Source: Paracyclopina nana (taxonomy: Eukaryota; Arthropoda; Copepoda; Cyclopoida; Cyclopettidae). Taken from it: 64,000 nt of DNA. Below are positions 47,929 through 58,284 of the stretch, in pieces. Every line of letters begins with the position of its first letter. The first letter of the stretch is position 1. The position numbers were made by a program, and so were the translations under genes. The stretch covers positions 9,300,001-9,364,000 of the forward strand of contig JAGUCH010000004.1 of the NCBI GenBank assembly GCA_019096065.1. The letters run 5' to 3'. The notes under the pieces were generated by a model that was not told the origin of the DNA, did no database searches, and saw only the letters and a program-made list of their open reading frames with translations.

Positions 47929-48000
47929 GACCCCTGCGGGATTCGAACCTGGTACAGTCTGTTTTGCAGCCAGACACTCTACCAGTGAGCCACCTGAGAC
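47929..48000 (-). ncRNA. tRNA-like sequence, tRNA-Cys(GCA)-like head, possibly a SINE
   Basis: On the - strand, 72 bases contain an A box (TGGCTCACTGGTAGAG), an anticodon-loop-like CTGCAAA (GCA would be Cys) and a perfect B box (GGTTCGAATCC). D and T arms are plausible, but the acceptor ends (GTCTCAG and AGGGGTC) do not pair well. A working tRNA is therefore doubtful, and a pol III-transcribed SINE head carried by the transposon is likelier. Confidence 0.45.
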
Positions 48001-48029
48001 ACATACTTTATCCTCAATTTTATCTGCTA

Positions 48030-48690
48030 CTTATTTAATTGAACACTTTAGGGCAGGCCGTAGGCCTGCCAATTAACATAAAGCTTCAATGGTATGCTGT
48101 AGGTTTGCCATTAAATAGTAATTGTGGAGTGAGCCGAAGGCCCACCCTCCACATTTAGCGGAATCAAATTATCTGCTACTTAATTGAACACTTTAGGGCA
48201 GGCCATAGGCTTGCCATTACATAGTAATTAGGGAGTGGGCCAAAGGCCCATCCTCCAAATTTAGCAGAATCAAATTATCTGCTACTTAATTGAACACTTT
48301 AGGGCAGGCAGTAGGCTTGCCATTACATAGTACTAGTGGAGGTCAAGGCCCACCTTCCACATTTAGCGGAATCTAATTATCTTCTACTTAATTGAACACT
48401 TTAGGGCAGGCCATAGGCTTGCCATTACATAGTAATTAGGGAGTGGGCGGAAGGCCCACCCTCCACATTTAGCGGAATCAAATTATCTGCAACTTAGTTG
48501 AACACTTTAGGGCAGGCCGTAGGCTTGCCATTACATAGTAATAAGAAAGTGGGCCGAAGGCCCACCTCCACATTTAGCGGGAATCTAATTATCTTCTACT
48601 TAATTGAACACTTTAGGGCAGGCCATAGGCTTGCCATTACATAGTAATTAGGGAGTGGGCCGAAGGCCCACCCTCCACATTTAGCGGAAT
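48030..48690. repeat. About 106-bp tandem array of GC-rich triloop hairpins
   Basis: Six units, each beginning GAACACTTTAGGGCAGGCC. Each unit has two compact hairpins: GGCAGGCC-GTA-GGCCTGCC and GTGGGCC-GAA-GGCCCAC. A longer relative, GGCGGGCC-GAA-GGCCCGCC, sits at 47776-47794. Compensating changes between copies are partial. Confidence 0.8.
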
Positions 48691-48704
48691 CAAATGAAAA
48701 GGAG

Positions 48705-50280
48705 ACGTTCACATTGGAACTAGTATGATTATTTGTAAGCCCTGTGCATATACTGAGCAGGCAACCTGAAATTTGGCATGTGCATTCCTCTCCCAATAGT
48801 GCATGATCTTTATTTGGACCATTTTTCCCCCACCAAATGACAGACTTCTATTTTTCTCTGCTCTCAAGAAACAAAAAGAGTTGAATTTTTATGTGGCTCC
48901 CATTTTGCCAGGGCTACAATTTGTATTAATGACTTTTTCGATTTGGTAAGGGTACTTGGACCAAGCGTTTTTAGTACAGAGGGTGCAGCGTCGAAAATGC
49001 AACCGTGCTACAGCCAATTCGGCCGGTTTATTTACTACTTCAGAGCAGCCCGCTGTGTGCAGTTTCGGAGCCTCATACTGTATTTACAATATCTCTAGCA
49101 AGCCTTGGCCAAATGAAGTTAATTTTAGCGTGGAGCCCTAATTTTGCATTCCCATAACTTTATAAGTATCATTTTTACCCTTAAGTGATTCTTCAAAATT
49201 GTAGGCCCATGTCATGTTTTTGTTATGATCATCCTTGGATAGACTAGAATAACATAGTATCTTTGGGGGTGGCAAATCATGTTCATCCTTCTAGCCCATC
49301 CATAGACTGTATGTTTTAACTGTCAATCCAAGGACTCTTCTACATCAGAGCAGTCGATCCAAGGACAGTTCTGTTTTGTCAATCCAAGGACTAAGTTTTT
49401 ACTGTCAATCTTTGGACTATCTGTTGTAGTCTATCTAGAGACACTATTGTATGTTCTAGGCAATACAAGTATGGCCACCCATTATCAGTTTCAAAGTGTT
49501 CATCCAGATCAGCTACTCTGTATATTTAATGTGTACAGTGTAATCTTAAGAGGCTAGATGAAGTAAGAGCGGCATGACATTTTCTTGGTGCAAAAGTACA
49601 AGCCGCCATAAAATTGAGCTTTTCAATATGTTCATCAATAAACCCATCGTTTTGTAGGCTTAAAATGTTGCTTCATAATCTTCTTCTCGGAAAATGTCTC
49701 ACAAGATGAAGCAGCGATTTTGTTTTGCAAAATATGATAAACTTTATGCTTAACACGACCCTTAAAAAAATTGTCTCGTTTCGCAAGAACAGAAAACGAC
49801 AACAAAATACTTACTTCTGATTGGTCATTGCAAATTTGCACCTGATTTTGATTGGTCCAATAATGTCTCTTACATCATCCAGCGTCTTTAGTGTAATCAG
49901 AAAGACTAGCATAGTCAGTGTTGTCACAGTGATCAGCTTATTTGGCTAAGGCCTGCTGGAGATATTGCAAATATACTAAAAATGCTTATAAAGAAGTACC
50001 CTTGGGGATCAGAATCAGGAAAAAAGTTGCAAATACAAATTGTAGCCCTGGCAAAATAAGAGTTACAATCAAAAAATTCAGCTCATTTTGTTAATTGGGA
50101 GCAGAGAAAAATGAAAGTCTGTCATTTGGCGGAAAATCAAGAAATGGCGCCAATAATGATCATGCACGATGAGGAGAGGAATGCACTTGCCAAATTTCAG
50201 GTTGCCTGCTGAAAGTATACACACAGAGCTCCCAAATAATTTACTAGTTCCAATGTGGACAGTTACTTTTCAATTAAGAC
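48705..50280. repeat. Inverted repeat inside the Helitron-like element
   Basis: The left arm 48705-49130 and right arm 49945-50280 are reverse complements at roughly 75-80% identity (shared CAGGCAACCTGAAATTTGGC, GCCAGGGCTACAATTTGTAT). The spacer is about 0.8 kb. The left arm carries an extra MITE (48977-49080), which the right arm lacks. Confidence 0.75.
48977..49080. mobile_element. 104-bp mariner-like MITE, copy 3
   Basis: TA-flanked; starts CAGAGGGTGCAGCGTCG and ends CATACTG. Nearly identical to the copies at 14123 and 16232. The matching position of the opposite arm (near 50000) reads TTTTTAGTATATTTGC with no MITE, so the insertion came after the inverted duplication. Confidence 0.8.
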
Positions 50281-51394
50281 TGAGAGGGTTAATCAGAAAC
50301 AATTCATTTATTGATTATTCATCAAACTTGGCTGCAGAAATTTTTTGGAATAAGCTATTTGCGAGGTTCTCTAATTATTACTGACCTATCAGGGATTTGT
50401 CACGGGGTCTAACTTTTGTTGAGGGTGATAGGGATTCATTTTTCTCTATAACAATCACCAAAAATCCCAGGTTGAAATTCAAAGATGGACTCGACCTACT
50501 ATTTTGATCCATCATAAAGTGACCCAAGTCAACACATGCTCACTTGGCGGGTCTGTGGCTTCTATGGACTCCTACCCTTGGATCGACAATGGATCATCTG
50601 TGGATAGACTACGACAAACTGGCCTTGTATTGACAAAACATATCATCCATGGATCAACTACTGCTATGGACAGTCCCCAGATTGACGAGACAGATCATCC
50701 TTGGATCGACTGTTGTAACACATAGTCCTTGGATAGACCAGGACTGACATGAATTTTGTTAGATAAGAAAAATGAACTGTACTTGGATCGACAATACAAA
50801 CCGTTCTTGGATCGACTATGAGAACATGTAGTCCTTAGATCGACCAACCTTGGATAGAAAAAATAAAAAGTTGCTAGAATCGCAGCGCCATCTAGCCAGG
50901 AAACTTGAGCAAGTAAATTTGACATTGCTGCACTGCATTGGCGATCACAAATGGGCTATTTTTTGGCTTTTGGTGCCCTAATTCTTAAAACTTTATATTA
51001 ATATGACATAATCTACAGATAAAATGGCACCCTTTCAAGCCATAAAACCATATGCAACTCACACAAATTTCCAAGCTTTTCATTGCTGAAACCGATTTTT
51101 TCTAGCCTGGTTCCGCTGGTGAGTCAATGAAATTGCCGCTCTTGATCACGCGGACAAGTTTCGCTGCGCGGCAGTTTTTCCAAATATACTTGCCCAAAAA
51201 GCGCCATCTAGCGAAAGTTTGTCCTCCAATGGCTTATTATGTGGTAGCCTTGGAAGAGAAATAAACTGAGAACTATTTTGAAATCGAAACCTTATCAGGG
51301 ATTTTCGGTTGCCGTTAGAGAAAAATAATTAATAGTTATGATGGTACAAAATTAGTACAAACTTTTGCTCAAAACCGTAGGCCCGCCCCCCGCT
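50281..51394. other. Gene-free remainder of the Helitron-like element
   Basis: Scattered CCTTGGATCGAC words (50570-50870) are the complement of TCCAAGGAC words at 49320-49410. Two CTCF-like words, GCGCCATCTAGC, lie at about 50886 and 51201. No gene was seen. Confidence 0.5.
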
Positions 51395-51634
51395 GTCCAT
51401 TTATGGACGCCTTTACCTAGTTTTTCACAAGTGAATTTTAATGCTTGATTTTTTGCAAATGATTCACTAGTAATTATTGACAAGTGATTCACAAGTGATT
51501 CACAAGTGATTCACAAGTGATTCACAAGTAATTAATCACAAGTTTTTCACATTTTGTTAATGGCTTGTGAGCTCACAACTTGTGGCTTAATTGCTTACCT
51601 GATGATATGAAACTGATTTTTCTTGTTTTTCAGG

Positions 51635-51900
51635 TGCACTTGAATCATTGTTGAGATCATCAGCTTTAATTTGGACCAGTGCAGGCGGTTGGATTCTTTT
51701 TTGCGCACTGTTTAGAGCAAAACATATCTTGTGGAATACATGTTCCACCCATTAAGCTTAGCAATGTGCTCTATTCAAGACCAACTGTGGATTTGAAGAC
51801 ATGGACTCCTCTTATTAACTTCTTTGTTTTGCTATGCATTCACATGTTTCATCTAAATTTACATGTAGTAGATGATAATAAACATTTTTGGACATAATTG
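51635..51900 (+). other. Candidate 3' exon in the right part of the big element
   Basis: A strong acceptor (CTTGTTTTTCAG, ending 51634) is followed by 266 bases with AATAAA at about 51880. It could be the last exon of a + strand transcript starting at the palindrome centre and using the donor at 45752. This mirrors the - strand gene that ends near 42985. Frames inside (up to 72 codons) match nothing known. Confidence 0.3.
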
Positions 51901-53150
51901 ACTTTTTAATTCACTGATCCCTAATTATACCATAATATATCAAGTGAATCACATTATAATGTTAGCCAACTAAAGTTCAGTGTTGAAATCTTTATCTTGA
52001 CTTGTATTTCAATGAATTATTCATGCATGTAAACCACACTATTAATGTGTTTATGCTTTCATAAAGCTTATTTTACATGTGTAAAGCTTATCTTGACTAG
52101 CTTTATCACTTTTTCGCAAAGTATTTCAAGAGTCTCACATTTTCAAGAAATCATTTTTTGAACTCTAAGACTTTACACTAAAAGTGCTCAAATGAGCAAC
52201 TTAATTCAATTTTCAATTTTTGTTAGTTTTTTTACAAATGTTTCTCAAGTTGCTTTTATTATTGTATTTTTTGCACAAGTGTGGAATAGCTGACCTAGCT
52301 TCATCAATTATTTCACAATCTACTACAAGAGTAACACGCATTCATATTTTTTTCTTTTTTACTTAAAAGATGTTATGACCTACTATTAAATAAAAACGCT
52401 CATCTGAAGTATGAAATTTAAATTTTTAGTTTGTTGCAAAATGAGTGTATCACAAGTTGTTGGATATTTTCTAATTTCCTCAACATGTGGAATAGGTGAA
52501 TAGTGCAAAATATGGAATCATGTATTTCACTAGTTCTAGACTTGTGGAATGGGTGTGGAATGCATGATTAAAAAATGTATTTTTTCCAAAAAATTCAATG
52601 AGTGAATGATAGGAAGGGTCTAATAGGGTGATGCGTTGAAATGGGTGTGGAATAGGTGATGATTGAAATCACGCCAAACAGTATACGGTTTACCCCCAGT
52701 TTTGTCTGGTGGGGATATTACACCAAAAAGCGTAAAAAAGCCAATTTATTTGGGTTTCTTCATATTTGTTGGCCTAAATTGGCTTGGATTATAGGCAAAA
52801 AATAATCTTGACTCACTTTTATGCAATTTTCACTGCTTTTTCACATTTATATTTTGATGTAATATTGAAAATGTCGATTTGGCATTATTTCCCTGGTTTT
52901 TAAAAGGCGACATTAAATTTAATTTTTTTGTTGCGAAAACAGGAAATTCAGACATTTTTTGAAAATTGCTTTTACACATTTTGGGCAAAGTTTGCTTTCT
53001 TGAGGATCATTTAGCAAACTTTTTTATAACTTTAAATTGCATCAATATTTTGCCCAAAATATTAATGATGATATTTAGCTGAGCAATTAAGCCTAATTTA
53101 CCTAATTAAAAAAGGGATAATATTTTGGTCAAATATTACAAAGATGATAC
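51901..53150. other. Gene-free AT-rich stretch including the right end of the big element
   Basis: Up to 52714 this is the right subterminal region with GGAATGGGTGTGGAAT words. Beyond that is the right flank, and nothing else was recognised. Confidence 0.45.
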
Positions 53151-53325
53151 CTAACAAAAATATACATAATTAACATATTTACTTTGATAAAATCCTTAGA
53201 AAGGACTTTTTGCATGTTTCGATACTCCTCAATATTTTGGCCAAATATTACGCCAAAAAGCATATAAAAGCCAATTTATTTGGGTTTATTAAAATTTGTT
53301 GGCCTAAATTGGCTTGGCTGTATTG
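53150..53325. repeat. Paralogous empty site of the 10.5-kb element
   Basis: GCATGTTTCGATACTCCTCA and CCAATTTATTTGGGTTT lie here on the two sides of CCAAATATTACGCC without interruption. The same two blocks flank the big element at 42190-42248 and 52715-52790. Confidence 0.75.
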
Positions 53326-53525
53326 TAGTAAATATTAATTCGTCTTATCTTGTCAATGGAAAAAAATAAGGTAATGCTATAATAGTTATTATTTTTGCAA
53401 AATATTGCAATAAACGCCAGCAATTTTCCGCGAAATAGAGGGAACCATTTTGGCGGAAAAAAGACCTGTTCAACGTAATCCTTTAAATACGAATATAAAC
53501 TTTTTTTGCTGCAGCAAAACGAACA

Positions 53526-53590
53526 AGCTCGTTCTCATCTCATGTTTGTCTTGAGCAAAGCTAAGCTAAGCAATGCTTACTTAAAAGCAT
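53526..53590. mobile_element. End fragment of the CGTTCTCAT MITE family
   Basis: AGCTCGTTCTCAT followed by GAGCAAAGCTAAGC-type sequence. The rest of the element is absent. Confidence 0.45.
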
Positions 53591-54051
53591 ATTATATTAA
53601 GAATCAAATAATGAAAAAAAAATACTTTTGCCTTTTTTTGAAAATCTTTGAAATACATTTTCAATACACCTTTTTTGGCACATTTGATAATTGTGTATTT
53701 TAAAATCATGTCGTGAAGTTGCCTCCCTCGCATGCTCGGCCTAGTAAAGCTTCAAGTAGTTTAACATCGAGGCCGAAATTGGGCCAATGTGAGTAGGCAA
53801 TTTGAATATATAGAGAGAGAGCAATAAAGTCAATACATATAGTATACTTGAACTTTGCACCAAAACGACATATCACCATTTACTTTTGCCTTACTTTCCA
53901 AGTGTTTAATTGAGCGGTGCATTAAAAACCAGAATGACCTTAATTTTGAATTATTGAGGTACTTCTGAACTTAGCTGCCCTTCAATGTCAACACTCAGTG
54001 CAAAAGGCAAAATTGCATTTTAACACATCAAATATACGTATTTTGGCACAT
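53591..54051. other. Gene-free stretch
   Basis: Nothing recognised. Confidence 0.4.
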
Positions 54052-54054
54052 TAA

Positions 54055-54276
54055 GGCCCTGTTCACCTGCAATATTATCAGCAATATAACGCGCGATATT
54101 ATGCTGATATTTGCAAATATCAGGCACTTGGACAATCATTTTTCAGATTTTGACTTCGGAATCGATATATTGGTACCAAAAGCCATCCTACTCTAATAAT
54201 AAAATTCTCAGTTTCTCAGTATTTCTCTTCAATATTTTGCCAAAATAACGGCCATAATAAGCAGGTGAACAGGCCC
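54055..54276. mobile_element. 222-bp Harbinger-like MITE, copy 2 (inverted)
   Basis: Ends GGCCCTGTTCACC and GGTGAACAGGCCC with TAA duplications at 54052-54054 and 54277-54279. Same length as the copy at 25204 and highly similar in reverse complement (for example TTGGTACCAAAAGCCATCCT). Confidence 0.8.
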
Positions 54277-54334
54277 TAAATGTACTATGTAATATATTTA
54301 TTTTGACCAAATAAATTAAGTATTTGTATCCAAG

Positions 54335-54725
54335 CATATATTACTACCCAAAAATGTATTTCGCCCCAAAATTGGATTTCGACCAAAACATGTATTTTGA
54401 CCCAAAAATGTACTCGTTCCGAAAATGGAAAATGTAGTTCAACCCAAAAAAGTATTTCGACCCAAAAATGTAATTCGATTCGAAAATGTAGTTCGACCCA
54501 AAAAAGTATTTCGACCCAAAAATGTATTTCGACCAAAAATGTATTTTGACCCAAAAATGTATTTTGACCCAAAAATGTACGTATTTTAACCCAAAACAGT
54601 ACTTTGACCCAAAAATGTATTTCGACTCAAAAATGTATTTTGATTCAAAACAGTATTTTGACCCAAAAATGTATTTCGACCCAAACATGTATTTTGACCA
54701 AAATAGTATGTATTTCGACCCAAAC
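54335..54725. repeat. 18-bp array GACCCAAAAATGTATTTC
   Basis: About 21 degenerate copies. Open on both strands by periodicity. Confidence 0.85.
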
Positions 54726-55074
54726 CAAATAAATTCTAAAACTTTAATGATTTAATGTAATTATGAGCTGCAACAAGAAACTGGAATTTTTCATATTTGG
54801 CATTTTTCATCAAGTTGCAATCCTGGGGCTTAAAATATCGGAACTTTGCTGACTTTTGCCAATTTTCGAGGTGCTACAGCAGCAAGTGTCAAAAAGTTTG
54901 TAGTAATGATAAATTCAGTTGCACAAGTGGAACTTCAAAAGAGTCGCTTTTCTGCCACCAAAAGATGAAGAAGAAGGTGCGAAAACTCGCTCGAGTAATC
55001 CAAGGCTGCCCCAATTTTTCATTCATCTTTTTCAAATGATCAAAGCTCAAAATTGCTGCAGTATTTTGCTTACA

Positions 55075-55720
55075 TAGCGCGAAATGGGCAAATGTGGGTG
55101 AAATGGGCAAATATGGGTGAAAAGGGTACAAAAAGGTTCAAAGTAGGCTAAAATGGGCCAAACTGGGCAAATGCGGGTAAAAAGGGCACAAAAGGTTCAA
55201 AGGAAGACTCAAATGGGCCAAAATGGGCAAATAAGGCCGAAATGGGCAAATACGGGTGAAAAGAGCCCATAAGGGCGAAAAGGGCTCAAAGGGCTCTAAG
55301 TAGACTAAAATGGGCCAATACGGGCAATTATGGGTGAAATGGGCTAATACGGGTGAAAAGGGCCAATAGGGCTCAAAAGCTGTTCTAAGTAGACTAAAAT
55401 GGGCAATAATGGGTGAAATGGGCTAATACGGGTTCAAAGGGCTCAAAAGCTGTTATAAGTAGACTAAAATGGGCCAAAATGGGCAATTTTTGGTGAAATG
55501 GACCATTATACGGGTTCAAAGGACAAAATAGAATCAAAGGAGACTCAAATGGGCCAAAATGGGCTAATATGGTTGAAAAGGGCTCAATGGATTCAATGAA
55601 GACTAAAATGGGCCGAAATGGGCAATTGTGGGTGAAATGGGCCAAAATGGGTGAAAAGGGCACAAAAGGTTTAAAGTAGACTAGAATGGGCCAAAATGGG
55701 CATACAAGGCTCATAGGTTA
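55075..55720. repeat. Array of AAATGGGCCAAAATGGGCAA units
   Basis: About 30 copies of 10-bp half-units with GGGCC or GGGCA, + orientation. Confidence 0.8.
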
Positions 55721-56044
55721 GGTATGGCTAGAAAAATGGCCAAAAAAAGGCCAAATTCGCTCAAAAGGGGCATTTCAAGGCAACCTCGAGACTTTGGACG
55801 TCTATTTCTGAATTGAAATGAATTGGTGCCAGTAGCAAGTAATTGAGCCATTTCCATCCCTATTCCAACTTTCTAACAGCAGCAGTGTGAGAATTATGGC
55901 TCACAAATGTACTCACAGGGCTGAACCTGTGCTGAATACAAATCACCAAATGTGTCATCTCTTCGTCTGCAAACTGTGAATTTCCGAATAAAAAAACCTA
56001 CTCTATGCAAAAAGTATTCCCATGACTAAAAAATGAAAAAGCTG
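55721..56044. other. Spacer between two opposed arrays
   Basis: No gene was seen. It separates the TGGGCC array from its complement-like partner. Confidence 0.4.
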
Positions 56045-56790
56045 GCTATTTTTAAACCTTGGCCCAATTTTGCCCATTTTAGCCTAAATTAGCCCATGTT
56101 TGTCCAATTTTGCTCATATTGGCCCATTTAAGTCCAATTTTGCCCATTTAAGTCCAATTTTGCACATTTAAGTCCAATTTTAACCGTTTCAGTCCAATTT
56201 TGCCCCTTTATTCCAATTTTGCCCATTTTGGTCCAATTTTAACCGTTTTAGTCCAATTTTACCCATTTTAGTCTAATTTTGCCCATTTTAGCCTAATTTT
56301 GCCCATTTTAACTATTGCTTCCTGTAAGCCAAATTTGAGTTCATGTTAGCCCAAGTTTGCCCATTTTCACCAATTGTAGCCAATATAAGCCCATTTCAAG
56401 TAAATTGGACTTTTTGATCTGTTTTGGTCTCTTTTGATCCTTAATTGGCTCAATCTATTATTGGCCCTAATTTACCCATTTTAAAGCTTTTATTAAAGAA
56501 TGTTGTCTGGACATTTGTTTAGAGCAAGAGGATTTTAGCTCATTTTTCCTTTTTGGGCCCTTTCAGCTCCGTTTTGGCCCTTTTGAGCCCTTTTTGGGCA
56601 TTTTGAGCACTTTTTGGGCCTTTTGAGCCCTTTTGGGACCTTTTGAGCCCTTTTTGGGCCTTTTAAGCTCTTTATAGCTCTTTTTAGGCCCTTTTGGCCC
56701 TTTTGGCCCTTTAGCCTTTTTTGGCATTTTAAGGCTCTTTTTGGCCCTTTTGGCTTTTTTTGGGCACTTTTAGGCTTTATTTGGTCAATT
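56045..56790. repeat. Array of TTTTGCCCATTTTAGTCCAA, then TTTTGGGCCC words
   Basis: Reverse-complement wording of the 55075 array. From 56540 it shifts to GAGCCCTTTTTGGGCC words. Confidence 0.8.
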
Positions 56791-57189
56791 GCTGCCCTCT
56801 GTGGATAAATTGGTTATAATTACATTTTCAATGGCTAAAATGAGCCAATTCAAATTGGAAATGGAATCAAAAGGAAAGTCAAACTCATTTTGATCCTAGT
56901 TATGCAATAAAGCAGAAAGCTAATTTGAATATTCCTTAATTTATGCTGTCAAATTAAGGAAGGGGGAATTCAAAAATCACAGCTGTTTGCAACACCAGCA
57001 GTGAAAAATTATGGCACTTTTTACTTCCAGTGTGAAATAAATTCTCAGAGAAAAAGAAGATTACATTTGGTGTATCATGTATTTTATTGCATAATAAAGT
57101 ATATAACATCTCTTAGGTTTTTTGCTTTTTCGTATAATAAAATGTAGTAGATAAATGATAAATGGAAAATATCCTGTCAAACGACTGAG
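56791..57189. other. Gene-free stretch with a possible NLR poly(A) signal
   Basis: AATAAA on the - strand at 57088-57083 could end the NLR transcript if it reads through the exon copies at 57190-58284. Nothing else was seen. Confidence 0.3.
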
Positions 57190-58284
57190 CACAAGTTTTC
57201 ATGTCTGTACTTAATTTTCACTCGCTGAACTTTCACTTGATTGTTTTTCTGTTAATCACTAAGCTCTTGCCAAGCTTTTTTAAACTAGCATTTTCCTTTC
57301 TGGCTTTGTCGCTTGGATTGGTCACTGGATTTGAAGGAGTGGAAGATCCGGAAGCCAAATTCACTCAACCTCTGTACGCATAATTGGACACAGTTGGCTA
57401 GTTTACTAGTAATTTAGGCCATTCTTTTAACTAGTATCGTCCTAGTTACAAGCCATTGCTAGTCAGCTTCATCGTTACAAAAGTCACATCAGGAACGGTC
57501 CGGGAATTGGCTTTAATCAGGCAATCTGGACATTGTCAATTTCTTCGAGAACTTGCTCCGTTTCATTATGATCTTGTTCAGTTTCATACTAGTTCGATCT
57601 AATGGCAAACTAGTTCAGTTTCATGGTGAACTTGTTCAATTTCAAGGGGAACTTGTTCTATTTCACAGTGAACTAATCGACAATGAAATAGCCAATCAAT
57701 CAACGGAGTGCAAGTTTTCTGGCACAACATTAATTTACACCAAATGAAGGCTCACATTATTGTTTGGGCTTGAATCACTGAGCTCATTGAGAGCTTTTCC
57801 AAGCTCGTCAGCAGGTTCACCACTGTCACATCTGCCATTGGTGTTCAGCGATGAAGGTGGACAATCATAAAGGTTGGGTGGAATATCCAGAAGCCACAAT
57901 TCATCAACCTCTTTGCGCAAAATTGGACATAGTTGGCTAGTTAACTAGTACATAAGGCCATAAGTTAAACTAGCATTGTCCGAGTTTCATGCCATCTATT
58001 GTCAAGTTTTCAGCATAAAAAGTCACATAAGGAAACTCCATATGTCAGTTTTCATCAGGCAGCCAGTTTCTTCAAGAACTTGATCGTTCCATCGTGACTC
58101 CTATATGTCATCGAGAGCTAGTGCCATTTCTAAGAACATTAGTTGAACGTGCTTGTGAACTAGCCATGCTTTAAAGTGAACTGGTTCAATTTCATTGTGA
58201 ACTAGTTCTATTTCATTGAGAACTAATCAACAATGAATTAGCCCATCAGTCAACGAAGCACAATTTTTCTGACATGACTCTAAT
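57190..58284 (-). pseudogene. Two degenerate tandem copies of the NLR terminal exon
   Basis: Units of about 546-560 bp repeat the 3' end of the NLR gene. The nearer copy (57920-57735) still reads ELWLLDIPPN, then PADELGKALNELSDSS and ends HLV-stop, against ELWLLDVPPN and PADELGKALNVLSDSS in the gene. But it lacks the upstream leucine-rich part of the exon. The farther copy (57190-57730) keeps only patches such as AATTGGACACAGTTGGCTAG. They look like decayed 3'-exon duplications. Use of the nearer one as an alternative last exon is possible but has no clear acceptor. Confidence 0.65.

Larger units (their letters stand above)
47769..51420. mobile_element. Non-autonomous Helitron/Helentron-like element
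   Basis: A 3,652-bp segment interrupts the right-arm array precisely: the array reads ...CATGTTA before it and TTTTTCAC after it, which join to a normal array unit with no duplication. The right end has a short hairpin GTCCAT-TT-ATGGAC (51395-51408) and then CTAG (51417-51420) before a T, as in Helitron 3' ends. The left end has GGGGGGCGGGCC (47771-47782), whose complement GGCCCGCCCCCC lies at 51380-51391. Such offset inverted termini are typical of Helentrons. A tandem-repeat core (48030-48690) recalls DINE-1-like members. The 5' dinucleotide is TT rather than the classical TC. No Rep/helicase was seen. Confidence 0.5.
42249..52714. mobile_element. 10.5-kb inverted-repeat DNA transposon, composite
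   Basis: Ends CCCTACCAGACAA (42249) and, inverted, CCCCACCAGACAA (to 52714), flanked by ATA on both sides (42246-42248, 52715-52717). The flanks, joined at ATA, reproduce a paralogous uninterrupted sequence at 53208-53320, so the limits are well supported. Subterminal regions carry many CATTCCAC words in both orientations. The core is a palindrome of about 4.5 kb centred near 45555, with arms made of TGTGAATCAC-type tandem repeats. No transposase was seen, so it is non-autonomous. Three-base duplications and subterminal motif clusters would suit a CACTA/EnSpm-type or a less known superfamily. A 3.65-kb Helitron-like insertion interrupts the right arm. Confidence 0.75.

Noticed and set aside
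47929-48000. A functional tRNA-Cys gene
   Set aside because: The acceptor stem does not pair and the A box deviates; kept only as a tRNA-like sequence.
50169-50384. A 71-codon open frame as a transposon gene
   Set aside because: It lies across one arm of an inverted repeat and the other arm does not keep the frame; no known domain.
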